Shown here: piece after piece, positions 17,849 to 26,770 of the stretch
How the letters are laid out: every line of letters starts with the position of its first letter
Position numbering within the stretch: the stretch's first letter is position 1
The notes under the pieces: model-generated
What the model was told of the DNA's origin: nothing
Seen by the model: the letters and a program-made list of their open reading frames with translations, nothing else
The model's database searches: none
Program-made: the position numbers and the translations under genes
Assembly (NCBI GenBank): GCA_031286065.1
Contig: JAITUZ010000021.1
Coordinates: 1 to 50,282 of the forward strand
Direction of reading: 5' to 3'
From: Candidatus Methanimicrococcus odontotermitis
GTDB lineage: Archaea > Halobacteriota > Methanosarcinia > Methanosarcinales > Methanosarcinaceae
Length of the DNA: 50,282 nt

Positions 17849-18505
17849 TCAAAAGTCGAGTAAACTTTTATTGGCTGATTTTGAGACCAAAGAGGAGACA
17901 TCAATTTCGTCTTTGAGCAAAGCGCTTAAAATATTGACGGCGCGCATTAAGAAATCCGGATCAGGCGTGTCGGCGCGGATCTCGTAAGCCGGCGAATTTT
18001 TCGGAATCTGCGGCAGTTCGTCATAATATTTCTTGAAATCTTTAGATTTAATGACAAGATGGAATTCTGCCGCCGCGCCGAAATAACGGGCGAGTTGATT
18101 GGACTCGATTCCGGCCGCGTTCAATTCAGATTCAAAGCACGGGCGGTCAAACAGAACAGAAAAAATATAAACGGCCGTTTCGATTTTTGTAACCGATGAC
18201 GCCATTTTAGAAAGTTTATCCCCGACCAAACTGTAAATATCGGCGGTTTTTACTTCCGGTTTGGATTTTGAGATGAAAACGGCGCCTTTTTCATCCGTTT
18301 TCAGCGTATAAATTTTAGACGGCGACAACTCAAATTCGTTTAAACAATCCATATCTTTGAGCGCGCGAAGATAACCTGTCACAATCAAACGGTGTTCATT
18401 GAAATCCCGGCTTTTCAGCTCGCGGGTGATACCGCTGATGGACATCTGACGTCCGTTTTTTAACAGATCATATATTTCCACCGATAAATCCGAATGTTCC
18501 TGCAT
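17849..18505 (-). CDS. Winged-helix domain protein, function unknown
   Basis: This is a protein of about 218 aa. The first 70 residues (EIYDLLKNGRQMSISGITR and RLIVTGYLRALKDM, then SPSKIYTL) have the helix-helix-wing pattern of a winged-helix DNA-binding domain. The remaining helical part is not recognised. The frame is open from a GTG at 18511, but the ATG at 18505 is equally good; neither has a strong Shine-Dalgarno sequence. It is separated from the Imm5-like gene by about 47 bases and may share its transcript. Likely a transcriptional regulator, of unknown target. Confidence 0.6.
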   Translation of the reverse strand: MQEHSDLSVEIYDLLKNGRQMSISGITRELKSRDFNEHRLIVTGYLRALKDMDCLNEFELSPSKIYTLKTDEKGAVFISKSKPEVKTADIYSLVGDKLSKMASSVTKIETAVYIFSVLFDRPCFESELNAAGIESNQLARYFGAAAEFHLVIKSKDFKKYYDELPQIPKNSPAYEIRADTPDPDFLMRAVNILSALLKDEIDVSSLVSKSANKSLLDF

Positions 18506-18897
18506 AAGCACACCAAAATCAACAGATGTATAACGAACAAAAGCGTCCGCATGATTGACGCCGCATTAAACTTGATTTCACGGGTTTCGAATTTTCGAAA
18601 CGGAGAGAGGGAACAGAGTTCGTTTAATAAAAGCTGCGCAATTTTTTTTGATTAAATCAGCTATTCTGACAAGTTTAAAATACTTTGCTCACCTATGTGA
18701 AATCCTGTCTTTTTTAAATCATTTTGATTTAACAAACAAATACGATAAATGAATATAACTTTTATCATTTTCGGATACAAATCATACGGTGTTTGTTTTC
18801 AGACAAAACAGACAGCGAAGACAGACTGTTCAACAGATCAAAAACGGTCCGTGTAAAAACAATCATTTGCCGCAAGGCAAAATTTGAGGCTTTGAAA
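18506..18897. promoter_or_regulatory. Divergent promoter region
   Basis: About 390 bases separate the winged-helix gene (minus) from the regulator starting at 18898 (plus), so promoters for both should lie here. The stretch 18600-18780 is AT-rich with several TATA-like runs and no dominant motif. The plus-strand frame is open from a TTG at 18793, but its first 35 codons lack family resemblance and a ribosome binding site and are treated as leader. Confidence 0.4.
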
Positions 18898-19413
18898 ATG
18901 GGAGAAAGAACGCGAATTATTAATGATCCTTCATACCTGGTTCCTCTTTTGAGAACTTTCGGTTCAAGGACGCACAAAAAAGTCTTTGATTTACTTTTAT
19001 CAAATTGGATGACGCAGGAAGAATTGGATGAAGTGATTGAAACCGAATCCTTGAGCAGTTTAATCAATCTCAAAAAGGCGGGTCTCTTGGAAAGCAAATG
19101 GCGCGTTCCCGAACCCGGAAAATCTCCGGTCAAAGAATACCATACGTCTTATTCAAATGTTCAGGTCAATTTCCAAAGTTCATTTGAAGATTTAAGCGAC
19201 ATCATCATGCTGGCTTTCAAGCCCTACGAAGAAGTGAAAGACACGATCGAAAGCCTTGAAAGAATGGTGGATGAAGGAAATAATTCCATGAGCAAGCTGA
19301 CCCGCGAATTAAACATGAACACCAGCCATATCTGCGCCATTGCCCGCCGCTCCGACAGACTTTCCGTTATGGGGCAGCGCCTTAAATTGATTGAAAAAGA
19401 TGAGGAGATATAA
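18898..19413 (+). CDS. ArsR/winged-helix-type transcriptional regulator
   Basis: This is a 171-aa protein from the internal ATG at 18898, chosen because GAGG lies about 9 bases upstream and the N-terminus MGERTRIINDPSYLVPLLR matches the family found in Methanosarcina. Residues 15-70 (HKKVFDLLLSNWMTQEELDEV and SLSSLINLKKAGLLESKW) form a winged helix with an ArsR-like recognition region. The C-terminal half is helical and has a second HTH-like segment (SMSKLTRELNMNTSHICAIARR). The next gene starts 2 bases after its stop, so the two regulators are co-transcribed. Target unknown. Confidence 0.8.
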   Translation: MGERTRIINDPSYLVPLLRTFGSRTHKKVFDLLLSNWMTQEELDEVIETESLSSLINLKKAGLLESKWRVPEPGKSPVKEYHTSYSNVQVNFQSSFEDLSDIIMLAFKPYEEVKDTIESLERMVDEGNNSMSKLTRELNMNTSHICAIARRSDRLSVMGQRLKLIEKDEEI

Positions 19414-19415
19414 TT

Positions 19416-20216
19416 TTGAATGCCAAAATCCTTCAAAGCAAAAGCGAGATGACCAAATTTCAAGTTTTGACGGAAATCGCGGCTCACCAGCCGAATGTCC
19501 GCCAAAAAGAAATTGCAGCCACGATCGGAATTACGCCCCAGGCGGTTTCCGAATATATCAAGGAATTGACAGCGGAAGGATTGATTCATTCTGACGGACG
19601 GGTCCGTTACAAGATTACAAAAGAGGGCGTTGAATGGGTTTTAGACAACGCTTCCGAATTAAAGCGCTACTCTCAGCTGGTCATGGAAGACATCATCAGT
19701 CATGTTTCAACATGGACGGCCATTTGTGACGAGGCGGTTCAAAAAGATGAGAAAGTTTTCATTGAAATGCGCAAAGGATTATTATACGCCAGCCGAACGC
19801 AGGACACCGGCATTTACGGCACCGCCATCATGAACGGTGAAAAAGGATATGATATCGGCGTCACCGATTTAAAAGGCTACATGCACGTGGACACCGAATC
19901 CATCACTGTCTGCAAGATCCCGAGAATCAAACGCGGCGGATCGACATTTACAAATTTGGAGCGTTTAAAGCCGATTGTCGAATCAAAGCCATATATCGGC
20001 GCGGTCGGCACAGAAGCGCTCATGGCGCTGAAAAGAATCGGCGCCGCGCCGGATGTCATGTTTGGGGCCTCTGAATCCGTGATCCAGGCGGCTTATCACG
20101 GTTTAGCTTCCGTGGTCGTCATCGTTGAAGATGAAGTGTCATATCTGACGGCGCGCCTTGAAAACGAAAGCATTCCGTATGAAATCATGGACCTCAGCAA
20201 AACGTCAATGCGATGA
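19416..20216 (+). CDS. MarR-like winged-helix regulator with C-terminal ligand-type domain
   Basis: This is a 266-aa protein. Residues 14-75 carry a winged helix (RQKEIAATIGITPQAVSEYI, then KELTAEGLIHSDGRVRYKIT). The remaining about 190 residues form an alpha/beta domain (KGLLYASRTQDTGIYGTA, ITVCKIPRI, PYIGAVGTEALMALKRIG, PDVMFGASESVIQAA) that looks like a small-molecule or sensory module shared by archaeal homologues. The TTG start is backed by GAGGAG 8 bases upstream and a 2-base gap to the previous regulator. Likely an archaeal one-component regulator; effector and targets unknown. Confidence 0.78.
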   Translation: MNAKILQSKSEMTKFQVLTEIAAHQPNVRQKEIAATIGITPQAVSEYIKELTAEGLIHSDGRVRYKITKEGVEWVLDNASELKRYSQLVMEDIISHVSTWTAICDEAVQKDEKVFIEMRKGLLYASRTQDTGIYGTAIMNGEKGYDIGVTDLKGYMHVDTESITVCKIPRIKRGGSTFTNLERLKPIVESKPYIGAVGTEALMALKRIGAAPDVMFGASESVIQAAYHGLASVVVIVEDEVSYLTARLENESIPYEIMDLSKTSMR

Positions 20217-20245
20217 GACTAAAAAAGTCACAGAAAGGGAAGAAT

Positions 20246-20848
20246 ATGAAAATTTTAGTGATTTCCGATACGCATCTTCCGGAATTTGATTCTGAAAAAG
20301 CCGTAAATATGAATAAATCCGACTTGACTGACTTTTCCTTTTTCCCCGAAATCCTCCGCCAAAAAATCCGTGAAGCGGATATCGTCATTCATGCCGGCGA
20401 CTTTGAGTCGGAGGACGCCTACCGTCTTTTCCAAAAAACCGGAAAATTAAAAGCCGTTTTCGGCAACCGCGATCCGGAAACGGTTCAAAAAGCACTGCCT
20501 GAAAAATTGATTTTTGAAGAATGCGGGATCAAATTCGGCGTGGTCCATCAAGCCGGCATTTCATTAAACGACAATACAGCGCGCTGGTATATTTTAAAAG
20601 AAATGGGCGCTGACATATTGATTTACGGCCATATCCATACGCCGTCCATTGAAGAATACGGCGGGCAGTTCCTGCTTTGTCCCGGATCGCCGACAAAAGC
20701 CCGCATGTCCGAGCCGTCCGTTGCGGAAATCATCATCGATGAAAATCAGAAGAAAATTTCATCCATTCAAATCATTCAGGTCGGACAAGCGGCCTGCGGT
20801 TTTATAAAATTCCGAGAAGAGCTGATTGAAAAAAGTGAAAAGGAATAA
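20246..20848 (+). CDS. YfcE/MJ0936-type metallophosphoesterase
   Basis: This 200-aa phosphodiesterase has all motifs of the calcineurin-like fold: SDTH, HAGDFE, GNRDPE, VVHQAG and YGHIHTP, followed by PGSPTKAR as in the YfcE family. It probably hydrolyses phosphodiesters with two metal ions. The frame opens at 20213, overlapping the previous stop, but the ATG at 20246 is preceded by AAAGGGA and gives the family N-terminus MKILVISDTHLP, so it is preferred. queC follows after 26 bases. Confidence 0.88.
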   Translation: MKILVISDTHLPEFDSEKAVNMNKSDLTDFSFFPEILRQKIREADIVIHAGDFESEDAYRLFQKTGKLKAVFGNRDPETVQKALPEKLIFEECGIKFGVVHQAGISLNDNTARWYILKEMGADILIYGHIHTPSIEEYGGQFLLCPGSPTKARMSEPSVAEIIIDENQKKISSIQIIQVGQAACGFIKFREELIEKSEKE

Positions 20849-20874
20849 ATAAATCCGCTCACTAAAAAGAATCG

Positions 20875-21576
20875 ATGGAACAGAAACGAAAAACCGGAAC
20901 AAACCAAAATCGATTAGATGACGGGGCCGTCGTGATATTTTCAGGCGGTCAGGACAGCACAACCTGTTTGTTTTGGGCAGAAAAAATCTGCGGGAAAGAG
21001 AACATTCTTCCCGTCTCATTTTATTACGGCCAGAAACATCAAAAAGAATTGGAGGCGGCTGAAAAAATAACAAAAACATACGGTTTTAAAGGAATGACGC
21101 TGCCGTTAGATTTTCTGAAAATGATTTCGGCCTGCGCGTTAACGGAAGAAAAAATTGAAGCGGACAAAGAAATACCAAAAGGAGAGAAGTATCCGAATAC
21201 GTTTGTTCCCGGCCGAAATTTGTTCTTTTTATCAATTGCCGGCGTGATTGCGCGGAACAACGGCAAACATAATGTCATAACCGGCGTGTCAGAATCCGAT
21301 TTCAGCGGATATCCGGACTGCCGCGATGAATTCATCCAATCCGCCGAAAAAACGATTTCGCTCGCATTGGATTATGAAATAAAGATCCATGCGCCGCTGA
21401 TGCATAAAACAAAAGCGCAGACGTGGAAAATGGCGGAAGAACTCGGTATTTTGGATTTGATCTTGGAAGAGACCGTCACTTGTTATAACAACATTCCCGG
21501 CAGCGGCTGCGGTGCGTGTCCGGCCTGCGCGCTGCGCCGAAAAGGATTGGAAGAATATCAAAACGGGAAATATTAA
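20875..21576 (+). CDS. queC: 7-cyano-7-deazaguanine synthase
   Basis: This 233-aa enzyme makes preQ0 from 7-carboxy-7-deazaguanine; in archaea preQ0 feeds archaeosine in tRNA. The ATP-pyrophosphatase loop is SGGQDSTT near residue 23, and the C-terminal zinc site is CGACPACALRRKG. FVPGRN and GVSESDFSGYPDCR are family hallmarks. It sits 22 bases ahead of cdhC and could share its transcript. No other queuosine/archaeosine genes are adjacent. The stop is TAA. Confidence 0.95.
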   Translation: MEQKRKTGTNQNRLDDGAVVIFSGGQDSTTCLFWAEKICGKENILPVSFYYGQKHQKELEAAEKITKTYGFKGMTLPLDFLKMISACALTEEKIEADKEIPKGEKYPNTFVPGRNLFFLSIAGVIARNNGKHNVITGVSESDFSGYPDCRDEFIQSAEKTISLALDYEIKIHAPLMHKTKAQTWKMAEELGILDLILEETVTCYNNIPGSGCGACPACALRRKGLEEYQNGKY

Positions 21577-21598
21577 AAAACAAAACGGTCGTCATAAA

Positions 21599-22831
21599 AT
21601 GGATCAGAAGGGAAAAATAATTGCGGCCCCGCAAACGGCGGGGGAGCATATCCGAGAGGAAGAGACTTTTGTATCTCTCGGCGGCTCCGAAGACGGATAT
21701 CAATTGGTGACGGCTGAGGACGGCGGCTCAGCCCGCAAAGCGGATTCATTCAGCGAATAGGCGGTCGGGCCGGACTTAGAAAAACTCGGAAAAACCTCTC
21801 CTTTCGGATGGGTTGTCCGCATCGGAATCAAAGATGAAATCAAAACGGCGGTTTTTGAAAAAGATTTGGAAGCCGTGGTTGAAAAGAAACTCGGCGACAT
21901 TGTAAACCTGATTTCGGGTGTTTCGCATGAATATACGCGGGACCGAATCGAAATCAGAATCAGTGCCGGAGCTGTCAAAAACGGGCTTACTTTTGAGAAA
22001 ATGAAAACCTTTATCAGCGAAATGCTTTTAAAAGAATTTCCGTTTATTGAAGCGGTTTCCGTTCATATTTATACGGATCGGGAAGCTGTCAAGGCCGGAC
22101 TGAAAATTGCGCGGAAGATTTATGAAAAGCGGGATGAAAGGGCGATTTCAATGCATGACGAAGAAGCCGGTAAATTCTACGGCTGCAAAATTTGTCAGAT
22201 CAGCAGCCCGTCTCATGTTTGTATCATTACGCCCGACCGTCCATCCGTTTGCGGAACGATCAACTGGTTCGAAGCGGCCGCGTCAGCGGCGGCGAATCCC
22301 GACGGGCCTGTTTTTGAAATTGAAAAAGGAGAAGTGCTGGATGAAGCGGGCGGAGAGTACGCGGGCGTCAACCGCGCGCTTATTACCGAAAGCGGCGGCG
22401 AGAACGAGAGAGTCCTGCTTTACTCACTGATTGAAAATCCGCACACCACCGGCTCCGTTTTTGAAATCGTCGCGTTTTTTATCCCGGAAATAAACGGCAT
22501 CGGTTTAATTGACCGCTCTTCAAAAACGCCGAGCGTGAATTGTCTGACATTTGAGGAAATGATGATATTTACGGGCTACGGCGCTCAGATTTCCGGTTTT
22601 TCGGGTGTCGGCGAGATGTATCTTTTGTCGGAGAAATTCATGCGAAAAGAAGGCGGCTGGGAGAATGTCGTTTGGATCTCTCACTCATTAAAAGACAAAT
22701 TGATTCAAAAAATCGAATCCAAAAATCCAAAAAGATATGAAAAACTGCTCAGCCGAATTCGTTTGATCCCGACGGAAAAAGATGTGAAAAATTTGGACGC
22801 GCTGGCGGATTATTGGAACCGACATGAATAA
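21599..22831 (+). CDS. cdhC: CdhC-like acetyl-CoA synthase subunit, UAG-containing and lacking the Cys-Gly-Cys nickel motif
   Basis: The gene is read through an in-frame TAG (codon 54) to give 410 aa. Both sides match CdhC, the ACS beta subunit: LGG and VGPDL before and after the TAG, then CKICQ...HVC...SVCG with C196, C199, C208 and C218 at the +3/+9/+10 spacing of the A-cluster [4Fe-4S] ligands, followed by INWFE and NPDGP. The two cysteines 67 and 69 residues further on that hold the distal nickel (CGC, as in SCGCFE of Methanosarcina) are G285 and V287 here (PHTTGSVFE). Acetyl-CoA synthesis by the classical mechanism is therefore doubtful. The acidic, Met-rich C-terminal tail of Methanosarcina CdhC is also absent. 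cdhD follows in 18 bases; no cdhA, cdhB or cooC-like gene adjoins. Confidence 0.85.
21758..21760 (+). other. In-frame TAG in cdhC, probable pyrrolysine codon
   Basis: TAG lies between GAA and GCG within the cdhC reading frame. The frame continues 356 codons with strong CdhC similarity and the upstream 53 codons are also CdhC-like. No annotated gene in the window uses TAG as its stop. Decoding as pyrrolysine is the simplest reading; a nonsense mutation in a decaying gene is the alternative. Confidence 0.7.
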
Positions 22832-22849
22832 TTAAATAGGAATTCATCA

Positions 22850-24100
22850 TTGAAGAAAAAAACTATGACACGCCAAATGAAATATTCCGATTTGGAAAAA
22901 TTGTTTCAGATGCTTCAAACCGAAGGCAAAGCGTCTGATTTGCAGTTTTCGGATTTATCGGGCGCGAAGGGAGATGAAAAAGAACTTCTCTCCCGCATTT
23001 CTCAAATTTCATCGCTTTTGGGCTGTAAAACGGACAGCGAACTGGAAGCGCTGCTGAGCAACGCGTACCCTGTTTCGGACACGCTTGACAGCGTTAAATT
23101 CGATGTAACGGGCTTGATCCGGTTTAAACAGCCGATTCGAGAAATCACACTCGGCGCGGGCAGCCGGAAGAAAATCATTATCGGCGGCGAAAAAACAATG
23201 CCTTACTTTTTTGACGCGGCCGCGCCGAATACCGCCCGCGTGACCATGGACGTTTTTGATATGCCGGTCGGCCTTGCCAAATCCGTCCGCGCGAATTATG
23301 AAGATGTGATGGAAGACCCCGCCGCCTGGGCGAAAAAGGCGGTCAGCGAATTCGGTGCCGACATGATTACGATCCACTTGGTCTCAACCGATCCTGCGAT
23401 AAAAGATACGTCCGCAAGAGAAGCGGCGAAAACGGTTGAAAATATATTACAGGCTGTTGACGTGCCGATCGTCATCGGCGGAAGCGGCAACCCTCAAAAA
23501 GACCCGGAGGTTTTGGAAAAAGCGGCGGAAGCCGCCGAAGGAGAACGCGCGCTCATCGCGTCAGCCAATCTGAGCATGGATTATCAGCGCGTCGGCAATG
23601 CCGCCAAGAAGTTCGGACATGTCATTCTGGCTTGGACGCAGATGGACATCAACGCTCAAAAAGAGCTCAACCGCAAATTGTTCCGCCAATGCGGCACCGA
23701 TCCTGACGGACTGATCATGGACCCGACAACGGCCGCGCTCGGCTATGGTTTGGACTACGCTTACTCCAATATGGAACGCATTCGAATGGCCGGGCTGACG
23801 GGAGACACCGAACTGGCTTATCCGCTGTCGTCGGGAACGACAAATGCGTGGGGTGCCCGTGAAGCTTGGATGATCACGTCTCCGCAGAGTCAGGATTCCG
23901 ACTGGGGCGACCGCGAATACCGCGGCCCGATTTGGGAGATCATTACGGGAATGACACTTGCGCTTGCCGGAAACGATTTATTTATGATGATGCATCCCAA
24001 AGCCGTTTTGTTTTTGAAAGAATTTACGGAAATTTTGGGCAATTCCGCCCCTGTTGGTTTTGAAAAGATGAATGATGACTGGCTGACGGAGGTTTTCTGA
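22850..24100 (+). CDS. cdhD: CO dehydrogenase/acetyl-CoA synthase delta subunit (corrinoid protein small subunit)
   Basis: This 416-aa TIM-barrel protein is the small subunit of the corrinoid/iron-sulfur protein that carries the methyl group between a tetrahydropterin and acetyl-CoA synthase. Recognisable CdhD segments are [66 protein letters not shown] and WGAREAW. Length is close to the usual 430. The start is TTG, with TAGGA about 8 bases upstream. It is followed by cdhE after 4 bases. Unlike its two partners, no key motif appears to be lost. Confidence 0.93.
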   Translation: MKKKTMTRQMKYSDLEKLFQMLQTEGKASDLQFSDLSGAKGDEKELLSRISQISSLLGCKTDSELEALLSNAYPVSDTLDSVKFDVTGLIRFKQPIREITLGAGSRKKIIIGGEKTMPYFFDAAAPNTARVTMDVFDMPVGLAKSVRANYEDVMEDPAAWAKKAVSEFGADMITIHLVSTDPAIKDTSAREAAKTVENILQAVDVPIVIGGSGNPQKDPEVLEKAAEAAEGERALIASANLSMDYQRVGNAAKKFGHVILAWTQMDINAQKELNRKLFRQCGTDPDGLIMDPTTAALGYGLDYAYSNMERIRMAGLTGDTELAYPLSSGTTNAWGAREAWMITSPQSQDSDWGDREYRGPIWEIITGMTLALAGNDLFMMMHPKAVLFLKEFTEILGNSAPVGFEKMNDDWLTEVF

Positions 24101-24104
24101 TAAA

Positions 24105-25550
24105 ATGTCAAAACAAGTCAGCCCGTTAACCATTTACCCGCTCCTTCCCGATGACTGCGAGTCATTGTTCGGGACATCAAGAATGGCGATTGCGACGCAG
24201 CTTGCCGGAAAAAAATTGAAAGCCGGCGAAATAAAAAAGATTTATGAAAAACTGCCGCCGGAATTCGCCGAAAAATATGAAAAGCTCGCCGATTTGTTAA
24301 GTCCTCTGATTCGTGAAATCGAAATCGGCGCGGGTTCCCGAAAAGTGATAATCGGCGGCGATGACGTCATGTTCCGCCATACCCTTTCCTTTTACAACAA
24401 GCCGCCGATCGCTGCTGATGTCTGGGACACGCTGAATGAAGCGGAATTGACGGAAAGGGTCGATAAAATCCGCTCTTTTAAAAAATTCTATGTCGGCGAC
24501 TTTCTGCATTTGGATATGATCGCTGTCCGCTCAGCGTCCGGCAATCCCGAAATATTCGGAAAATGCGTTGAAAAAATTATCGAGCGTTCCGACTTGCCGC
24601 TGATTTTATGTACGAAAAATCCGGAAATCATGCTCGCAGGACTTGAGGCGGCGGACGGAAAAAATCCGCTGATGTATGCCTGCGACGTTAAAAACCGCAA
24701 AGAAATGACGAAACTCGCGCTGGAATACGATGTTCCGATTGTCATAACGGCCGCCGGAAATTTGGACGCGCTCAAATCACTTTCATCAACCCTTCAAAAA
24801 GACGGCGTGTCAAAAATCGTCATTGACCCGGGAGCCGCGTGTTACGGCCCCGAATTCAAAAATACATTTCAAAATTTCATCAAATTAAGAAAAGCGGGGC
24901 TTGACGGCGACAAAGATTCGGCGTTCCCGCTGATTGCTTTGCCGATTGCCGCAAGAAAAAGTTCGGCGCCGCCGGCAAATGAAAAAATGCCGCGAGAAAT
25001 TATCGCCGATTATCATGAGACAGTGGCGGCATCCGCTTTAACCGTCCGTTACGCCGACATAATGATCATTCACGGGTTAGAAGGACACGAGCTGCTTCCA
25101 ATCGTTCACGCGGCCGACATGATTTATACAGATCCGAGAACGCCGTCTTCGGTTGAGCCCAAACTCTACAAAATCGGAACGCCCGACATGTCGTCGCCGG
25201 TTTTGTTCACGACGAATTTTGCGCTGACGTACTACACCGTGGAAAGCGATTTAATATCGGCCGGCTTTAGCGGCTATGTTTTGGCGGTCGAGACGGGCGG
25301 CCTCGGCGTTGAAGCGGCAGCGGCCGGCGGTCAGCTGACGGCAGAAGTCGTTAAAAAGAGTTTTGAAGAAGCGCGGTTTAACTTTGAAGAAGAAACGACC
25401 CATCAAACGCTTGTACTGCCGGGACTGGCGGCGCGTCTGCAGCTTGACATTGAAAAATCAATGAACATCACCGCAGTCGTCGGTCCGATGGATTCGGGAA
25501 GATTGGCGAAGTGGCTGGAAGAAAATTGGCCGCCGAAAAATAGAGAATAA
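24105..25550 (+). CDS. cdhE: CO dehydrogenase/acetyl-CoA synthase gamma subunit lacking its [4Fe-4S] motif
   Basis: This 481-aa protein is the large subunit of the corrinoid protein. The barrel (REIEIGAGSRKVIIGGDDVMFRH) and the C-terminal B12-binding region (PVLFTTNFALTYYTVE, AGGQLTAEVV, VLPG) are conserved. In normal CdhE the first 45 residues hold CxxCxxxxC...C for a [4Fe-4S] cluster that reductively activates cobalt. Here the aligned stretch LPDDCESLFGTSRMAIA keeps only C18; the second and third positions are Leu and Arg, and the fourth (around residue 43) is also not Cys. The cluster is very unlikely to bind, so cobalt reactivation would need another route. nmd3 starts at the next base after its stop. 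Confidence 0.93.
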   Translation: MSKQVSPLTIYPLLPDDCESLFGTSRMAIATQLAGKKLKAGEIKKIYEKLPPEFAEKYEKLADLLSPLIREIEIGAGSRKVIIGGDDVMFRHTLSFYNKPPIAADVWDTLNEAELTERVDKIRSFKKFYVGDFLHLDMIAVRSASGNPEIFGKCVEKIIERSDLPLILCTKNPEIMLAGLEAADGKNPLMYACDVKNRKEMTKLALEYDVPIVITAAGNLDALKSLSSTLQKDGVSKIVIDPGAACYGPEFKNTFQNFIKLRKAGLDGDKDSAFPLIALPIAARKSSAPPANEKMPREIIADYHETVAASALTVRYADIMIIHGLEGHELLPIVHAADMIYTDPRTPSSVEPKLYKIGTPDMSSPVLFTTNFALTYYTVESDLISAGFSGYVLAVETGGLGVEAAAAGGQLTAEVVKKSFEEARFNFEEETTHQTLVLPGLAARLQLDIEKSMNITAVVGPMDSGRLAKWLEENWPPKNRE

Positions 25551-26636
25551 ATGAAAATCATGATGCAAAAGAAAGACCAGCAAAATACGAAAAAAGATTC
25601 CGCGGCGGCGATTTGTCCCGAATGCGGCAAAGAAACGGACAAAACGGTGAAAAATGTCTGTCCGGAATGTTTCGGTAAAAAATTAAAATTATTTGAGCTG
25701 CCGGAGGTGCTTCACGCGCGCGTCTGCCCGCAATGCGGCGCGCATTATCATAAAAGCAAATGGGAAGACCTCGGAACGCCTGATGAAGTCGCGGCGCTGA
25801 CGGCGGAAAAAAATCTGTTCATTCCGGATGAAATTGAAAATGTCACGGTCGGCATGCATCCTCACGCGCGCTCGCCTTACATTTATGATGTGCTGGTCGA
25901 CATCGAAGGAGATGTCGACGGCGTCACCTATTATCAAAACGGCAAAGTAGAAGTCAGAATAAAAAGAGAAGCCTGCGAAATGTGCAGCCGCCGCGCCGGC
26001 GGATATTTTGAAGGAATCATTCAACTCCGCGCCAACAATCGGATCCCGTCAAAAGAAGAAGTGACCGACTGTTTGAATCTTGTTGAAGAATCCATGATGA
26101 CGCAGCTGAAAAAAGGCGATAAGCTGGCGTTTGTGACGGATACGATCACATTTAAAGACGGCGCCGACGTTTATATCGGATCGGCAAAGGCGGGAAGGCA
26201 CGTCTGCAAACACATTATAGAAATGAGAGGCGGAACGGTCGCGGAATCATTTACACTGGCCGGCATGAAAGACGGCAAGGAGGTTTATCGAACGACTTTC
26301 GCGATGAAACTGCCCGAATTCAAGAAAGGCGATGTCGTTTATTTTGAGGAGAAAGTGATTGAAATCAAAAATTGCGGCAAACGCGTGACGGGAATTAATT
26401 TGATGAATTCGTCCAATTTCTTTATTGACAGCGAACACTTCAAAAATACAAAACTTCTCGGAAACACGGCGGACGCGAAAGAAACCGTTCTCGTTTCCGT
26501 TGAAAAGAACGGCATCCAGATCCTGGATCCTGAAACGTTTGAAACGATTACGATTCAAAAGCCTATGGGCTTTAACGCGCTTCCGGGAATCGAAATCAAA
26601 GTTTTTAAAACGGCGTACGGGATTTTTGCGCTTTGA
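25551..26636 (+). CDS. NMD3-family protein
   Basis: This is a 361-aa archaeal homologue of the eukaryotic 60S export adaptor NMD3. The N-terminal zinc-binding pairs CPECG...CPECF and CPQCGAHYHKSKW, then CEMCSRRAGGYFEGIIQLR, define the family. In archaea it is presumed to act on the large ribosomal subunit. The ATG abuts the TAA of cdhE, so the two are probably co-transcribed. Ribosome-associated and transcription genes (tfe) follow. The stop is TGA. Confidence 0.9.
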   Translation: MKIMMQKKDQQNTKKDSAAAICPECGKETDKTVKNVCPECFGKKLKLFELPEVLHARVCPQCGAHYHKSKWEDLGTPDEVAALTAEKNLFIPDEIENVTVGMHPHARSPYIYDVLVDIEGDVDGVTYYQNGKVEVRIKREACEMCSRRAGGYFEGIIQLRANNRIPSKEEVTDCLNLVEESMMTQLKKGDKLAFVTDTITFKDGADVYIGSAKAGRHVCKHIIEMRGGTVAESFTLAGMKDGKEVYRTTFAMKLPEFKKGDVVYFEEKVIEIKNCGKRVTGINLMNSSNFFIDSEHFKNTKLLGNTADAKETVLVSVEKNGIQILDPETFETITIQKPMGFNALPGIEIKVFKTAYGIFAL

Positions 26637-26770
26637 GGAAAATCAACAGCGAAAGCCGATAATAATTCAGCTTACAACCGGATTGAAAAAACGGGATAAA
26701 ATCTTCCAAAAGCAAAAATATAAAAGCTAAAACAGCACAGAGTATCGAAAAATAAATGAGGTAAACGATT

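Noticed and set aside
18765-19133. 122-aa minus-strand ORF opposite the regulator gene
   Set aside because: Antisense shadow of the conserved winged-helix gene on the plus strand.
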